The notes: generated by a model from the letters alone, not told the origin. DNA of 15,250 bases from an uncultured Methylococcaceae bacterium (GCA_913009515.1 CAJVYO010000012.1:1-15250), one strand, 5' to 3'; shown: positions 1 through 6,437, counted from the first letter of the stretch. Made by a program: numbers and translations.

Positions 1-106
1 CTTATGAATAAGTTGAATTTCACAGTTGGATAGCTTCGTTGTAACGGCGAAATTAACATATGGGCAGTCAACATTACTGAAAACACTTAAATTTGTGGGT
101 TACTAT

Positions 107-595
107 TTAACGTCTTATTTTTAAATCAGAGACTTTATTGTCAATTAACAAATAAGCATCAAGTTTAATACGTTGCTGAATAACACTGATATTATCAGCC
201 CATTCAGCATAAGCTTTAGCATCCCAATTATCAGTAATAAATAAAACATGCCTTGTTTGTCCTGAACAAGTCCCTTGAGTATGTTGAACTATTTTTGTGA
301 GTGCCTCACGACAGGTTAAATGCTGACGTCCCTTTGCATATAAAGTAGATTGTAATGAAATAAATACCGCTAATTCATGACAAGATAAACCATGCATATC
401 ACTTGGGTAACAATTAAATCCCCCAAAGATAGCATCGTTTTTCTCTCCTAAGCCTTGAGCTACAATTTGAGGTATGTCTTTGCTACTGACCCCACCATTA
501 TGCTTGGTTTCAGCAATTAATTGCGCTATATTTTCTGCTAACTCATGTAAAACATTCATGCCAAAAACCTTTTCTATTATTTTTATATTATCCAT
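107..595 (-). CDS. Hypothetical protein, 162 aa, family not recognised
   Basis: I do not recognise this protein. It is probably a soluble cytoplasmic protein: there is no signal peptide and no membrane segment. The N-terminal part reads as an amphipathic helix (residues 13-30), the middle holds several Cys and His residues (for example GLSCHELAVFISLQ), and the C-terminal part contains a hydrophobic strand-like stretch (HVLFITDNWD) followed by helix. The start is uncertain. The ATG at 595 has no visible Shine-Dalgarno sequence, while the in-frame ATG at 559 (Met13) has an AAAGG eight bases upstream and would give 150 aa. The gene stands alone, facing away from the IS element downstream. The length and amino-acid composition look like a genuine protein rather than a chance ORF. 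Confidence 0.6.
   Translation of the reverse strand: MDNIKIIEKVFGMNVLHELAENIAQLIAETKHNGGVSSKDIPQIVAQGLGEKNDAIFGGFNCYPSDMHGLSCHELAVFISLQSTLYAKGRQHLTCREALTKIVQHTQGTCSGQTRHVLFITDNWDAKAYAEWADNISVIQQRIKLDAYLLIDNKVSDLKIRR
568..572 (-). promoter_or_regulatory. Candidate Shine-Dalgarno favouring the internal start of the 162-aa gene
   Basis: On the minus strand AAAGG lies eight bases before the ATG at 559, whereas the ATG at 595 has no purine-rich motif at the right distance. This favours a 150-residue product starting MNVLHELAEN. Confidence 0.4.
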
Positions 596-967
596 AGGTA
601 TTTTAACGTTTCTGTTTTAAATAGTAATTACGATTTTTTAATTTTAATAGTTTAGGCATAACTGCCCGAACGTAAATAGGTAAAATCGCTCTACAGGACC
701 TTATATTACTTAATTATACAGAGTGGACTACACTTATGCTTTAGTTTAATATTAAAGCAGCAATTCTAAATATGGAAATATGCTTATAAATCAATTTATT
801 ATGATGCATTAATCATTCATTATTACAATAATTTGCAGTACTCAATGTCTTTTTGATAGGTATTTCGTATAAAGATTCAGCGGAATAGGGGAAAGTAGTG
901 TTTCGAATGTCCCGTATTACGCGAGCTTCATACGAGCTACGTTAGCACGAGTCATATAAGTGGTTGA
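596..967. other. AT-rich intergenic region with no gene seen
   Basis: No convincing coding frame is present. The left two thirds is very AT-rich and without clear structure. The right part holds the palindromic repeat at 911-936 and ends at the proposed left boundary of the IS200-family element. Any promoter of the leftward 162-aa gene should lie at the start of this stretch, but I could not pick out convincing -35 and -10 boxes. Confidence 0.5.
911..936. repeat. Degenerate palindromic intergenic repeat
   Basis: CCCGTAT (911-917) pairs with ATACGAG (930-936) with one mismatch. The sequence continues into CTACGTTAGCACGAG. The overall pattern CCCGTAT-TACGCGAGCTTC-ATACGrGCTACG resembles a palindromic intergenic repeat found in many copies in AT-rich gammaproteobacteria, recalled from memory and not checked. 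It lies just outside the IS200-family element. Confidence 0.35.
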
Positions 968-998
968 ATTTATTGGTCTCAATCGCTAGTTAAAACTA

Positions 999-1012
999 TG
1001 CACTTTAGTGCA
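999..1012 (+). repeat. Left-end subterminal hairpin of the IS200-family element
   Basis: TGCACT (999-1004) pairs perfectly with AGTGCA (1007-1012) around a TT loop, or TGCAC/GTGCA around TTTA. It lies 39 bases upstream of the tnpA start. It closely matches the right-end hairpin sequence, as expected for a TnpA recognition structure. Confidence 0.65.
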
Positions 1013-1050
1013 AGGCTTTAGCTGCTACACATTTATGATAAGCTTGGCCT

Positions 1051-1488
1051 ATGAAAAAATTTCAAAGACGAAATAGCCATTCAGTTACACGATTTACTGC
1101 TCATTTAGTTTGGGTTACAAAATATAGGTATCCAGTTCTAAAAGGAGATATTAAGCATAGGTGCCGTGAGCTAATCATTCAGATATGCGATACTGAAGAT
1201 GTTCACATATTAAAAGGTGTAGTTAGTAAGGATCATATTCATATGCATATTGAATATCCACCTAAACTTTCGATTAGTGATTTAGTAAAGCGTTTAAAAG
1301 GGCGTACTTCACGTATATTGCAGATGGAGTATCCAGAATTAAAGAAACAATATTGGGGAAAACATTTTTGGGCAATAGGTTATGGTGGTTGGTCAACAGG
1401 TAATATTACAGAAGAAATGGTTCAAGAATATTTAGAACATCATCGTAATCCGTCTAATAAAGATATAGGGAATATGATTCTTGAATAA
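1051..1488 (+). CDS. tnpA: IS200/IS605-family Y1 transposase TnpA
   Basis: This is a single-strand DNA transposase of the HUH/Y1 type, which cuts and rejoins the top strand at hairpin-marked ends. At 145 aa it has the normal length for the family. Visible hallmarks are the N-terminal strand HLVWVTKYRYPVL (residues 18-30), the HUH motif HIH at residues 62-64 within DHIHMHIEYPP, the LKGRTSR segment around residues 82-88, the FWAIGYGGWS strand at 106-115, and the catalytic tyrosine Y127 in VQEYLEHH. No residue looks lost, so it should be active. The Shine-Dalgarno sequence is weak, which is usual for these transposases. It is flanked on both sides by hairpins that TnpA would bind. Confidence 0.93.
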   Translation: MKKFQRRNSHSVTRFTAHLVWVTKYRYPVLKGDIKHRCRELIIQICDTEDVHILKGVVSKDHIHMHIEYPPKLSISDLVKRLKGRTSRILQMEYPELKKQYWGKHFWAIGYGGWSTGNITEEMVQEYLEHHRNPSNKDIGNMILE

Positions 1489-1495
1489 GTGATTA

Positions 1496-1514
1496 GGGGG
1501 ACTTTCAGTCCCTC
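1496..1514 (+). repeat. Extra hairpin inside the IS right end
   Basis: GGGACT (1498-1503) pairs with AGTCCC (1507-1512) around a TTC loop, extendable outward by one G-T and one G-C pair. It lies just after the tnpA stop codon. It shares the nine-base core ACTTTCAGT with the terminal hairpin at 1521-1541. Confidence 0.6.
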
Positions 1515-1520
1515 TCCAAC

Positions 1521-1541
1521 CTATGCACTTTCAGTGCATAG
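1521..1541 (+). repeat. Right-end subterminal hairpin of the IS200-family element
   Basis: CTATGCACT (1521-1529) and AGTGCATAG (1533-1541) form a perfect nine-base-pair stem with a TTC loop. Beyond a two-base bulge the flanks CAAC and GTTG can extend the stem. It is followed by TTGA and then a run of seven T, so it could also act as a transcription terminator for tnpA. Confidence 0.7.
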
Positions 1542-1592
1542 TGGTTGAGTGTTTTTTTATATTTCAAACCGTAACTAAAGTCGCGGTTCCAG

Positions 1593-1651
1593 TATTAGCC
1601 GGTTACAAATTAATAAATATGCCAAATTTTTATGAGTAAGCCGTGAACCAA
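1593..1651 (+). repeat. 59-bp direct repeat, copy 1 (upstream of the DUF3782-like gene)
   Basis: This copy begins TATTAGCC and ends with CCGTG-N-ACCAA. It matches the copy at 2335-2393 at 57 of 59 positions, differing at 1601 (G against T) and 1646 (A against T). The sequences diverge at once on both sides. The two copies bracket exactly one gene. Confidence 0.9.
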
Positions 1652-1704
1652 AAGATGCAGGTGATAAGATGGATTTTTTTAGATAAAGTGAACAATATAT
1701 TAAA

Positions 1705-2334
1705 ATGACAGATGATGAATTAAAAGCATTAGTGGCGAGTTTAGCCGTTTCTCAGACGCGTACAGATGAAAAATTTGCATTACTCGCTGAACGTATGAAT
1801 CAAACTGACGAACAGATGAAGCGTACTGACGAGCAAATGAAACTCACTGATGAACAAATAAAACGTACTGACGAGCAAATGAAACGTACAGATGAAAAAC
1901 TGGAACGTATCGGGATTACATTAGGCAATGTCACGAATAATCAAGGTGATGTGGCAGAAGAGTTTTTTTATAATAGCCTGCTTGATAATTTGAATCTAGG
2001 TGATTTACAGTTTGATGATATTGGTGAAAACCTGCATAAACAGCGTGGTAAAGTACAAGAAGAGTACGATATTATTTTGACCAATGGTGATGCGATTGCC
2101 ATAATCGAAGTGAAATATAAAGCACATAAAAATGATCTGGATAAATTAGATCGGAAAATTGCAAATTTTAAAACGCTGTTTCCTGTGTATCAACATTATA
2201 AATTATACGGGGCAATGGCCAGTTTTCATTTTAATAAAGAGGCAAAAACAGAAACCCTCAACCGTGGTTATTTTTTATTGCAACGTAAAGGTGATGTGCT
2301 TGAAACTGAAAGTGAAGAATTGAAAGTGGCATGA
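1705..2334 (+). CDS. DUF3782-like protein: heptad-repeat coiled coil plus PD-(D/E)XK-type nuclease domain
   Basis: This 209-aa protein has two parts. Residues 20-70 form a highly charged coiled coil made of near-identical heptads (TDEQMKR and variants). The C-terminal part (about 75-200) looks like a PD-(D/E)XK nuclease fold: the acidic YDIIL strand is followed, after a turn, by the core EVK in IAIIEVKYK. The layout matches the DUF3782-type proteins scattered in many copies through filamentous sulfur bacteria, cyanobacteria and related genomes. Their cellular role is not established. The start ATG has no clear Shine-Dalgarno sequence. A 59-bp direct repeat lies on each side, and the downstream copy begins at the base after the stop codon. 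This suggests the gene arrived as, or could leave as, a unit of about 742 bp. DNA cleavage is inferred from the fold only. Confidence 0.8.
   Translation: MTDDELKALVASLAVSQTRTDEKFALLAERMNQTDEQMKRTDEQMKLTDEQIKRTDEQMKRTDEKLERIGITLGNVTNNQGDVAEEFFYNSLLDNLNLGDLQFDDIGENLHKQRGKVQEEYDIILTNGDAIAIIEVKYKAHKNDLDKLDRKIANFKTLFPVYQHYKLYGAMASFHFNKEAKTETLNRGYFLLQRKGDVLETESEELKVA
1804..1908 (+). repeat. 21-bp tandem repeat, five units, within the DUF3782-like gene
   Basis: Five units begin at 1804, 1825, 1846, 1867 and 1888. Each encodes one heptad of the form TDEQMKR or TDEKLER. The middle units differ by only a few, mostly synonymous, bases. The period equals two coiled-coil turns, so unit gain or loss would keep both the reading frame and the coiled-coil register. 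Confidence 0.9.
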
Positions 2335-2393
2335 TATTAGCCTGTTACAAATTAATAAATATGCCAAATTTTTATGAGTAAGCCGTGTACCAA
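2335..2393 (+). repeat. 59-bp direct repeat, copy 2 (downstream of the DUF3782-like gene)
   Basis: This is the second copy of the repeat at 1593-1651, with 57 of 59 bases identical. It starts immediately after the stop codon of the preceding gene. Its last 20 bases supply the ATG and first codons of the transposase-like remnant that follows. Confidence 0.9.
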
Positions 2394-2571
2394 CCATAAT
2401 TATGGATTAAAATGTCGAGATGGCACAACTGCCGCTCAACGGTTTTTTAATCAGGATTTTCCTGATGTGTTTTCATGGGTTTTAGATCGGATGGGAGAAT
2501 TACCTATGCTTAGAAAAGGAAAATCTAAGATTGTGCGTGACCCATTGAAAATACTGGCTGTCCCGGCTTAG
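2374..2571 (+). pseudogene. Probable C-terminal remnant of a transposase
   Basis: The 65-residue frame reads HNYGLKCRDGTTAAQRFF followed by a short conserved-looking tail (DVFSWVLDRMGELP). From memory this resembles the extreme C-terminus of large DUF6399/ISNCY-like transposases, where an N-Y-x-x-[KR]-x-DGTTAAxRFF segment ends the protein. The catalytic domain is absent. The apparent ATG lies within the 59-bp direct repeat, and an in-frame stop occurs six codons upstream, so the start is probably accidental. No Shine-Dalgarno sequence is visible. A short inverted repeat (TCCCG/CGGGA, 2561-2577) overlaps the stop codon. A small independent gene is the alternative, but less likely. Confidence 0.45.
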
Positions 2572-2692
2572 ACGGGAAGCCCTGTTTGCCCAATGGCGCT
2601 GGCTAAAAAAACATTTTTACTAAATCCTATCCCATATTGAAAACTGCGTATTTCTAAATGGACTGGGTATAAATATAATCAGGAATAAACGG

Positions 2693-3316
2693 ATGAGTCA
2701 GGAACAATCAACGAATATAATTTGGCATCAATCGACAGTTAATCGTCAGCGTCGTGAACAAAAAAATCAACATAAATCGGTAGTGCTTTGGTTTACCGGA
2801 TTATCGGGTTCAGGAAAATCAACCTTAGCCCATGCAGTAGAAGAACAGCTATATCAGTTGAAACTGAATACCTTTGTATTGGATGGCGATAATGTACGTC
2901 ACGGCTTAAACAAGGATTTGAGTTTTAGCCAGCAAGACAGGAAAGAAAATATTCGCCGTATCGGTGAAACCGCTAAATTAATGCTTGAAGCGGGCGTTAT
3001 CACTTTAACCGCTTTTATTTCACCCTTTAAAGCCGAGCGAGCGATTGCACGTACCTTAATGCCGCATGGTGATTTTTTAGAAATTTATTGTTATTGTCCC
3101 TTGGAAGTTTGTGAAACGCGTGATGTTAAAGGCTTGTATAAAAAAGCCCGCGAGGGTGAGATTAAAGATTTTACGGGTATTTCATCACCTTATGAAATAC
3201 CTGATAATCCAGAATTAAAAATAGATACTCATGCGTTATCATTAGATGATAGTGCAAATCAGGTTATTCAACTATTACGCAGTCGCAATATACTACCGCA
3301 ACAGGTTGCTTCATAA
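2693..3316 (+). CDS. cysC: Adenylyl-sulfate (APS) kinase
   Basis: The enzyme phosphorylates APS at the 3' position with ATP to give PAPS, the donor for sulfotransferases and for PAPS reductase. At 207 aa it is a normal stand-alone CysC. Visible motifs are the P-loop GLSGSGKST (36-44), the APS-binding DGDNVRHGLN (64-73), RRIGETAKL (88-96), FISPF (108-112) with the serine that forms the phospho-enzyme in E. coli CysC, and the lid KGLYKKAR (from about residue 145). AGGA at 2681-2684 supports the ATG at 2693. The stop overlaps the next start by one base (TAATG), so the two genes are translationally coupled. No cysD or cysN (ATP sulfurylase) is present. The gene leads the polysaccharide operon, which suggests a role in polymer sulfation rather than general sulfur assimilation. 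That role is inferred. Confidence 0.95.
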   Translation: MSQEQSTNIIWHQSTVNRQRREQKNQHKSVVLWFTGLSGSGKSTLAHAVEEQLYQLKLNTFVLDGDNVRHGLNKDLSFSQQDRKENIRRIGETAKLMLEAGVITLTAFISPFKAERAIARTLMPHGDFLEIYCYCPLEVCETRDVKGLYKKAREGEIKDFTGISSPYEIPDNPELKIDTHALSLDDSANQVIQLLRSRNILPQQVAS

Positions 3317-4278
3317 TGCATTATGATATTTTCAATGGTGATGCCGATGGTTTATGTGCCTTAATTCAATTACGGCTGGCAAAACCATTAGTGGCGACTT
3401 TAATTACTGGTATTAAACGTGATATTCAATTATTAAAAAAAATAACCGCCGGGGAAGGGGATAGCCTAACGGTGTTAGATATATCCCTCGATAAAAATAG
3501 TGATGCTTTACAGCAATTTTTAACAGCTGGAGCAACGGTTTTTTATGCCGATCACCATCAAGCGGATCATTGCCCTACCCATAAAAACCTAACTGCTTTA
3601 ATTGATACCGATGCAAATACTTGCACTAGTTTAATTGTTAATAAGTATTTAAACGGTCAATATCCACTGTGGGCAATTGTGGCTGCTTTTGGCGATAATT
3701 TATATGCTGCGGCTGAAACATTAGCGAGTAGCTTGGGTTTAAATCATGATGCGAGACAGCAATTAAAAAAATTAGGCCTGTATATCAATTATAATGCCTA
3801 TGGTGGCTGTATTGAGGATTTACATTTTAAACCTGAATATTTATATGAGATTATGCGGCATTATTCATCACCGTTGACATTGATAGATGCTAATGCAGTT
3901 ATTTTTAATCAGCTTGAACAAGGTTATCAGCAGGATTTAGCGAAGGCATTAGCGATTAAAACAGAATATGAAAATGAGAAAGTGGCGGTTTATATTTTAG
4001 ATGATGCGGTTTGGGCAAGACGGGTTAATGGCGTATTTGCTAATAACTTGGCAAACCAACATCCGGATAAAGCCCATGCGATTATTACTTATACTCAAGC
4101 GGATGATTATCAAGTAAGTGTACGGGCACCGCTAAATAATAAAATAAATGCCGATATATTATGTGCTGCCTTTCCAACCGGGGGCGGGCGTAAAGGGGCA
4201 GCTGGTATTAATCATTTAGCTAAAAATCAGTTATCAGTTTTTATTGAAGAATTTTCAAGTATTTATACTGATATTTAG
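3316..4278 (+). CDS. DHH-family phosphoesterase
   Basis: This 320-aa member of the DHH/DHHA1 superfamily has the metal-binding motifs NGDADG (7-12), LDIS (54-57) and ADHH (78-81), and a C-terminal DHHA1-like segment ending GGGRKGAAG (289-297). Superfamily enzymes hydrolyse small phosphodiesters or phosphomonoesters with Mn2+. NrnA-type members degrade nano-RNA and also dephosphorylate 3',5'-ADP (PAP). It is translationally coupled to cysC, which makes PAPS. Removal of PAP left after sulfotransfer is therefore an attractive but unproven role. The usual GGGH of the DHHA1 substrate site reads GGGR here, so the substrate may differ from that of NrnA. The protein has no signal peptide and is presumably cytoplasmic. 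Confidence 0.85.
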   Translation: MHYDIFNGDADGLCALIQLRLAKPLVATLITGIKRDIQLLKKITAGEGDSLTVLDISLDKNSDALQQFLTAGATVFYADHHQADHCPTHKNLTALIDTDANTCTSLIVNKYLNGQYPLWAIVAAFGDNLYAAAETLASSLGLNHDARQQLKKLGLYINYNAYGGCIEDLHFKPEYLYEIMRHYSSPLTLIDANAVIFNQLEQGYQQDLAKALAIKTEYENEKVAVYILDDAVWARRVNGVFANNLANQHPDKAHAIITYTQADDYQVSVRAPLNNKINADILCAAFPTGGGRKGAAGINHLAKNQLSVFIEEFSSIYTDI

Positions 4279-4335
4279 TTTTTTTATTATGTTACACTAT
4301 GTTTTTTAAACTATTTTATATTTTAAGGATTAATA

Positions 4336-4545
4336 ATGAACAATACTATTAAATTGGCTTTAAAAAGTGTATCACTAGCACTTGTATTAAGCTTTTCTTA
4401 TACCTCTGCATATGCGGCACCACCAGCAGGTAAAGGCGCACCGGAAGGTAAAGGCGCGCCCGAGGGAAAAGGAGGAATACCTCAAGATGTCTTCGAGAGA
4501 ATAAAGGAGCAGTTACCAGACAATGCCAATGTCAGCCCTAGTTAA
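4336..4545 (+). CDS. Small secreted protein with APEGKG repeats
   Basis: The 69-aa product has a clear Sec signal peptide: a basic N-terminus, a hydrophobic core (ALVLSFSYTSAY) and probable cleavage after AYA at residue 27 or 28. The mature peptide is about 41 residues. It has a Gly/Lys/Pro-rich stretch with three GKG(G/A)-type units (GKGAPEGKGAPEGKGG), then a short helix (IPQDVFERIKEQLP) and a polar tail. A good Shine-Dalgarno sequence (AAGGA, 4325-4329) supports the ATG. It lies between the DHH gene (57 bases upstream) and the outer-membrane barrel (24 bases downstream) and is probably co-transcribed with both. I know no family for it. A periplasmic or outer-membrane accessory to polymer export, or a matrix peptide, would fit the position. 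Both are guesses. Confidence 0.75.
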   Translation: MNNTIKLALKSVSLALVLSFSYTSAYAAPPAGKGAPEGKGAPEGKGGIPQDVFERIKEQLPDNANVSPS

Positions 4546-4569
4546 TTTTATAACTAAATATATTTAAGC

Positions 4570-5856
4570 ATGAATCAACATATACTCTATCTTTCGGTCT
4601 TATTAAGCACCTCGACGTTGGTTCAGGCTTATGAATCACAAGATGATGCAGAAGATAGACAGGAACGACAAATTAGTCGTTATGCTGCTCAAGGTATCCA
4701 TATTCGGTCATTTACATTATTACCGAGTATGGCATTCAATAATGAGTATGATAGCAATATCTTTAAACGCGATAAAAACCAAGAATTTAGTAGCTATATT
4801 GCCCATTTTCAACCGGGTTTTATGTTGGCATCAAACTGGAATCAACATCAATTTAATGTAGCACTCGCAACGGATATCGCCGTTTATTCGACGCAAGGAG
4901 CGCAGAATAATTATGAAGATGTCTCTTTAACCTTCGATGGACGTGTAGATATATTACGCCATAGCCAATTAGAAGCTGCCTTTGCTTATCAATATTTGCA
5001 TGAAGATCGTGGTTCTCCTGATCAGCTAGGAGGAAGCAAGCCAACGCTTTATGATCAAAAATTAATAACCTTAGCCTATAAACACCAATTTAATCGCTTT
5101 CGATTAAAACCAGCGATACAGTTTTCACGAACAGATTATCAAGATACTTTAAGCTTAAATGGCTTACTACAGCAAAGCAGCCGAAGTCGTTGGGAATATG
5201 CCCCGTCAATAAGGCTTGGTTATGAAATTCAACCTGAATATGAAACGTTTGCTCAGTTTACTTGGCAACAAGTAGATTATGATACCAGTGTCATCAGTGG
5301 GACTTCAGCGACTAGTTTTCAACGTAATTCATCAGGTTATAATATTTTAGCGGGTATGGAATTTGATTTAACCGAATTACTGACTGGTGATATTTCTATA
5401 GGTTATCAATATCGCCGTTATGCCGATGCTAGATTGGCCAGTATTTCAGGGGTGAATGGTTTTGCTAATTTAATGTGGCGACCTACACCTTTAAGTAGCA
5501 TTAGTTTGGCATTTCGTCGTACCATTAATGAAACCACTCAAAACGGGGTGTCGGGTTTTGTGGCAACCAGCCCTAGCATTAAGCTTGAGCATGAATTATT
5601 GCGTAATCTGATTTTATCTTTAGGTGTGTATTATCGACTACATGAATATAAAGGTTTTGATGTTAATAATACGACACTTGCTAACCGTAAAAATCGCTTA
5701 GAACATATTGTCGGTACAAATTTTGGTGTTAAATATTTATTAAATCGTAATTTTAATCTGTCAGTCAATTATAATTACGATAGCCGAGAGGTTAATTATG
5801 TGAATACGGATTATGAAGTACATAAAATTATGTTTAATATTACCGCCCAACTTTAA
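4570..5856 (+). CDS. Outer-membrane beta-barrel protein of the polysaccharide export system (VpsM/BBP2-like)
   Basis: A signal peptide (MNQHILYLSVLLSTSTLVQA) is followed by about 408 residues of alternating hydrophobic and polar strands with many Tyr, Phe, Gln and Arg residues, periodic turns, and a final amphipathic strand (KIMFNITAQL). This is a transmembrane beta-barrel pattern. It resembles the putative beta-barrel porin family encoded beside short OPX proteins, as in vpsM next to vpsN in Vibrio and wzpX in myxobacteria. There the barrel is thought to form the outer-membrane pore that a short OPX cannot form itself. The OPX gene starts 18 bases downstream, which supports this. The mature N-terminus (ESQDDAEDRQERQISRYA) is charged and probably lies in the periplasm. 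The Shine-Dalgarno sequence is weak. The protein ends in Leu rather than the usual Phe. Confidence 0.85.
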   Translation: MNQHILYLSVLLSTSTLVQAYESQDDAEDRQERQISRYAAQGIHIRSFTLLPSMAFNNEYDSNIFKRDKNQEFSSYIAHFQPGFMLASNWNQHQFNVALATDIAVYSTQGAQNNYEDVSLTFDGRVDILRHSQLEAAFAYQYLHEDRGSPDQLGGSKPTLYDQKLITLAYKHQFNRFRLKPAIQFSRTDYQDTLSLNGLLQQSSRSRWEYAPSIRLGYEIQPEYETFAQFTWQQVDYDTSVISGTSATSFQRNSSGYNILAGMEFDLTELLTGDISIGYQYRRYADARLASISGVNGFANLMWRPTPLSSISLAFRRTINETTQNGVSGFVATSPSIKLEHELLRNLILSLGVYYRLHEYKGFDVNNTTLANRKNRLEHIVGTNFGVKYLLNRNFNLSVNYNYDSREVNYVNTDYEVHKIMFNITAQL

Positions 5857-5874
5857 ATTTATCTAAACCAGCTT

Positions 5875-6414
5875 ATGCAAAAATACCTCGTAAAATTTGT
5901 TTTTATTTGTTTTTATTGTGCATCACTAACGGTTTCGTTAGTTCATGCAAATTCAAAAATATACACATTAGGCGCGGGAGATGTATTAAAGATTACCGTG
6001 TTTAATCAAACTGATTTATCCGGTGAATATATTTTAAGTGGGTCAGGTAATATTTCATTAAACCTGATAGGGTCTATTAAGGCGATTGATTTAACCTTAC
6101 CGGAACTAAAACAAAAGATTATCGATGGCTTGCAACCCGATTATTTATTGAATCCTCGCGTGAGTATTGAAGTCTTAAATTACGGGCCTTTTTATATTAT
6201 GGGTGAGATAAAACGTCCTCAATCCTATGCGTATGTTGATGGCATGTCTTATCGTAAAGCAGTTGCTATTGCGGGCGGTTATACTTATCGTGCTAAAAAA
6301 GACTATGTAATGGTAATACGGGTAAATGATAATACCAAGGAAGAATTAAAGCTAAAAATGGACGATAAAGTAATGCCGGGCGATGTCATTCGTGTAGACG
6401 AGCGTTTTTTCTAA
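5875..6414 (+). CDS. Short OPX polysaccharide export protein (Poly_export plus one SLBB domain; VpsN-like)
   Basis: At 179 aa this is the short form of the Wza/OPX family. An N-terminal Sec signal (1-25, cleavage after VHA) is followed by the Poly_export domain, with the hallmark YTLGAGDVLKITVFNQ at 30-45, and one SLBB-like domain (about 103-160). The protein ends with the typical strand VMPGDVIRVDERFF. The C-terminal helix that forms the outer-membrane pore in E. coli Wza is absent, as are further SLBB repeats. No lipobox is seen: the signal cysteines (C12, C15) lack the L-A/S-G/A-C context, so it is probably a soluble periplasmic protein rather than a lipoprotein. Its position between the barrel gene and the Wzc gene fits a periplasmic connector of the export path. 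Confidence 0.93.
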   Translation: MQKYLVKFVFICFYCASLTVSLVHANSKIYTLGAGDVLKITVFNQTDLSGEYILSGSGNISLNLIGSIKAIDLTLPELKQKIIDGLQPDYLLNPRVSIEVLNYGPFYIMGEIKRPQSYAYVDGMSYRKAVAIAGGYTYRAKKDYVMVIRVNDNTKEELKLKMDDKVMPGDVIRVDERFF

Positions 6415-6437
6415 AGCATTTGACAGTTTTACTATTT

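Larger units (their letters stand above)
968..1548 (+). mobile_element. IS200/IS605-family insertion sequence (tnpA only)
   Basis: The element carries one Y1 transposase gene and subterminal hairpins at both sides, at 999-1012 on the left and 1521-1541 on the right. These share the sequence CTATGCACTT. Elements of this family have no terminal inverted repeats and move as single strands, inserting 3' of a short target. The boundaries are inferred from GTGGTTGA, which occurs both at 960-967 and at 1541-1548. If TTGA is both the target flank and the right cleavage sequence, the element spans 968-1548, about 581 bp. No accessory tnpB is present. The element appears intact. Confidence 0.55.

Noticed and set aside
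2561..2577. TCCCG/CGGGA inverted repeat as a terminator before cysC
   Set aside because: The stem is only five base pairs and no T run follows. It could be a chance repeat.
2637..2679. Possible promoter before cysC: TTGAAA (2637-2642) with TATAAA/TATAAT (2668-2679)
   Set aside because: The spacing is 25 bases or more, too long for a sigma-70 promoter. The TATAAT-like run is attractive but no acceptable -35 partner was found.
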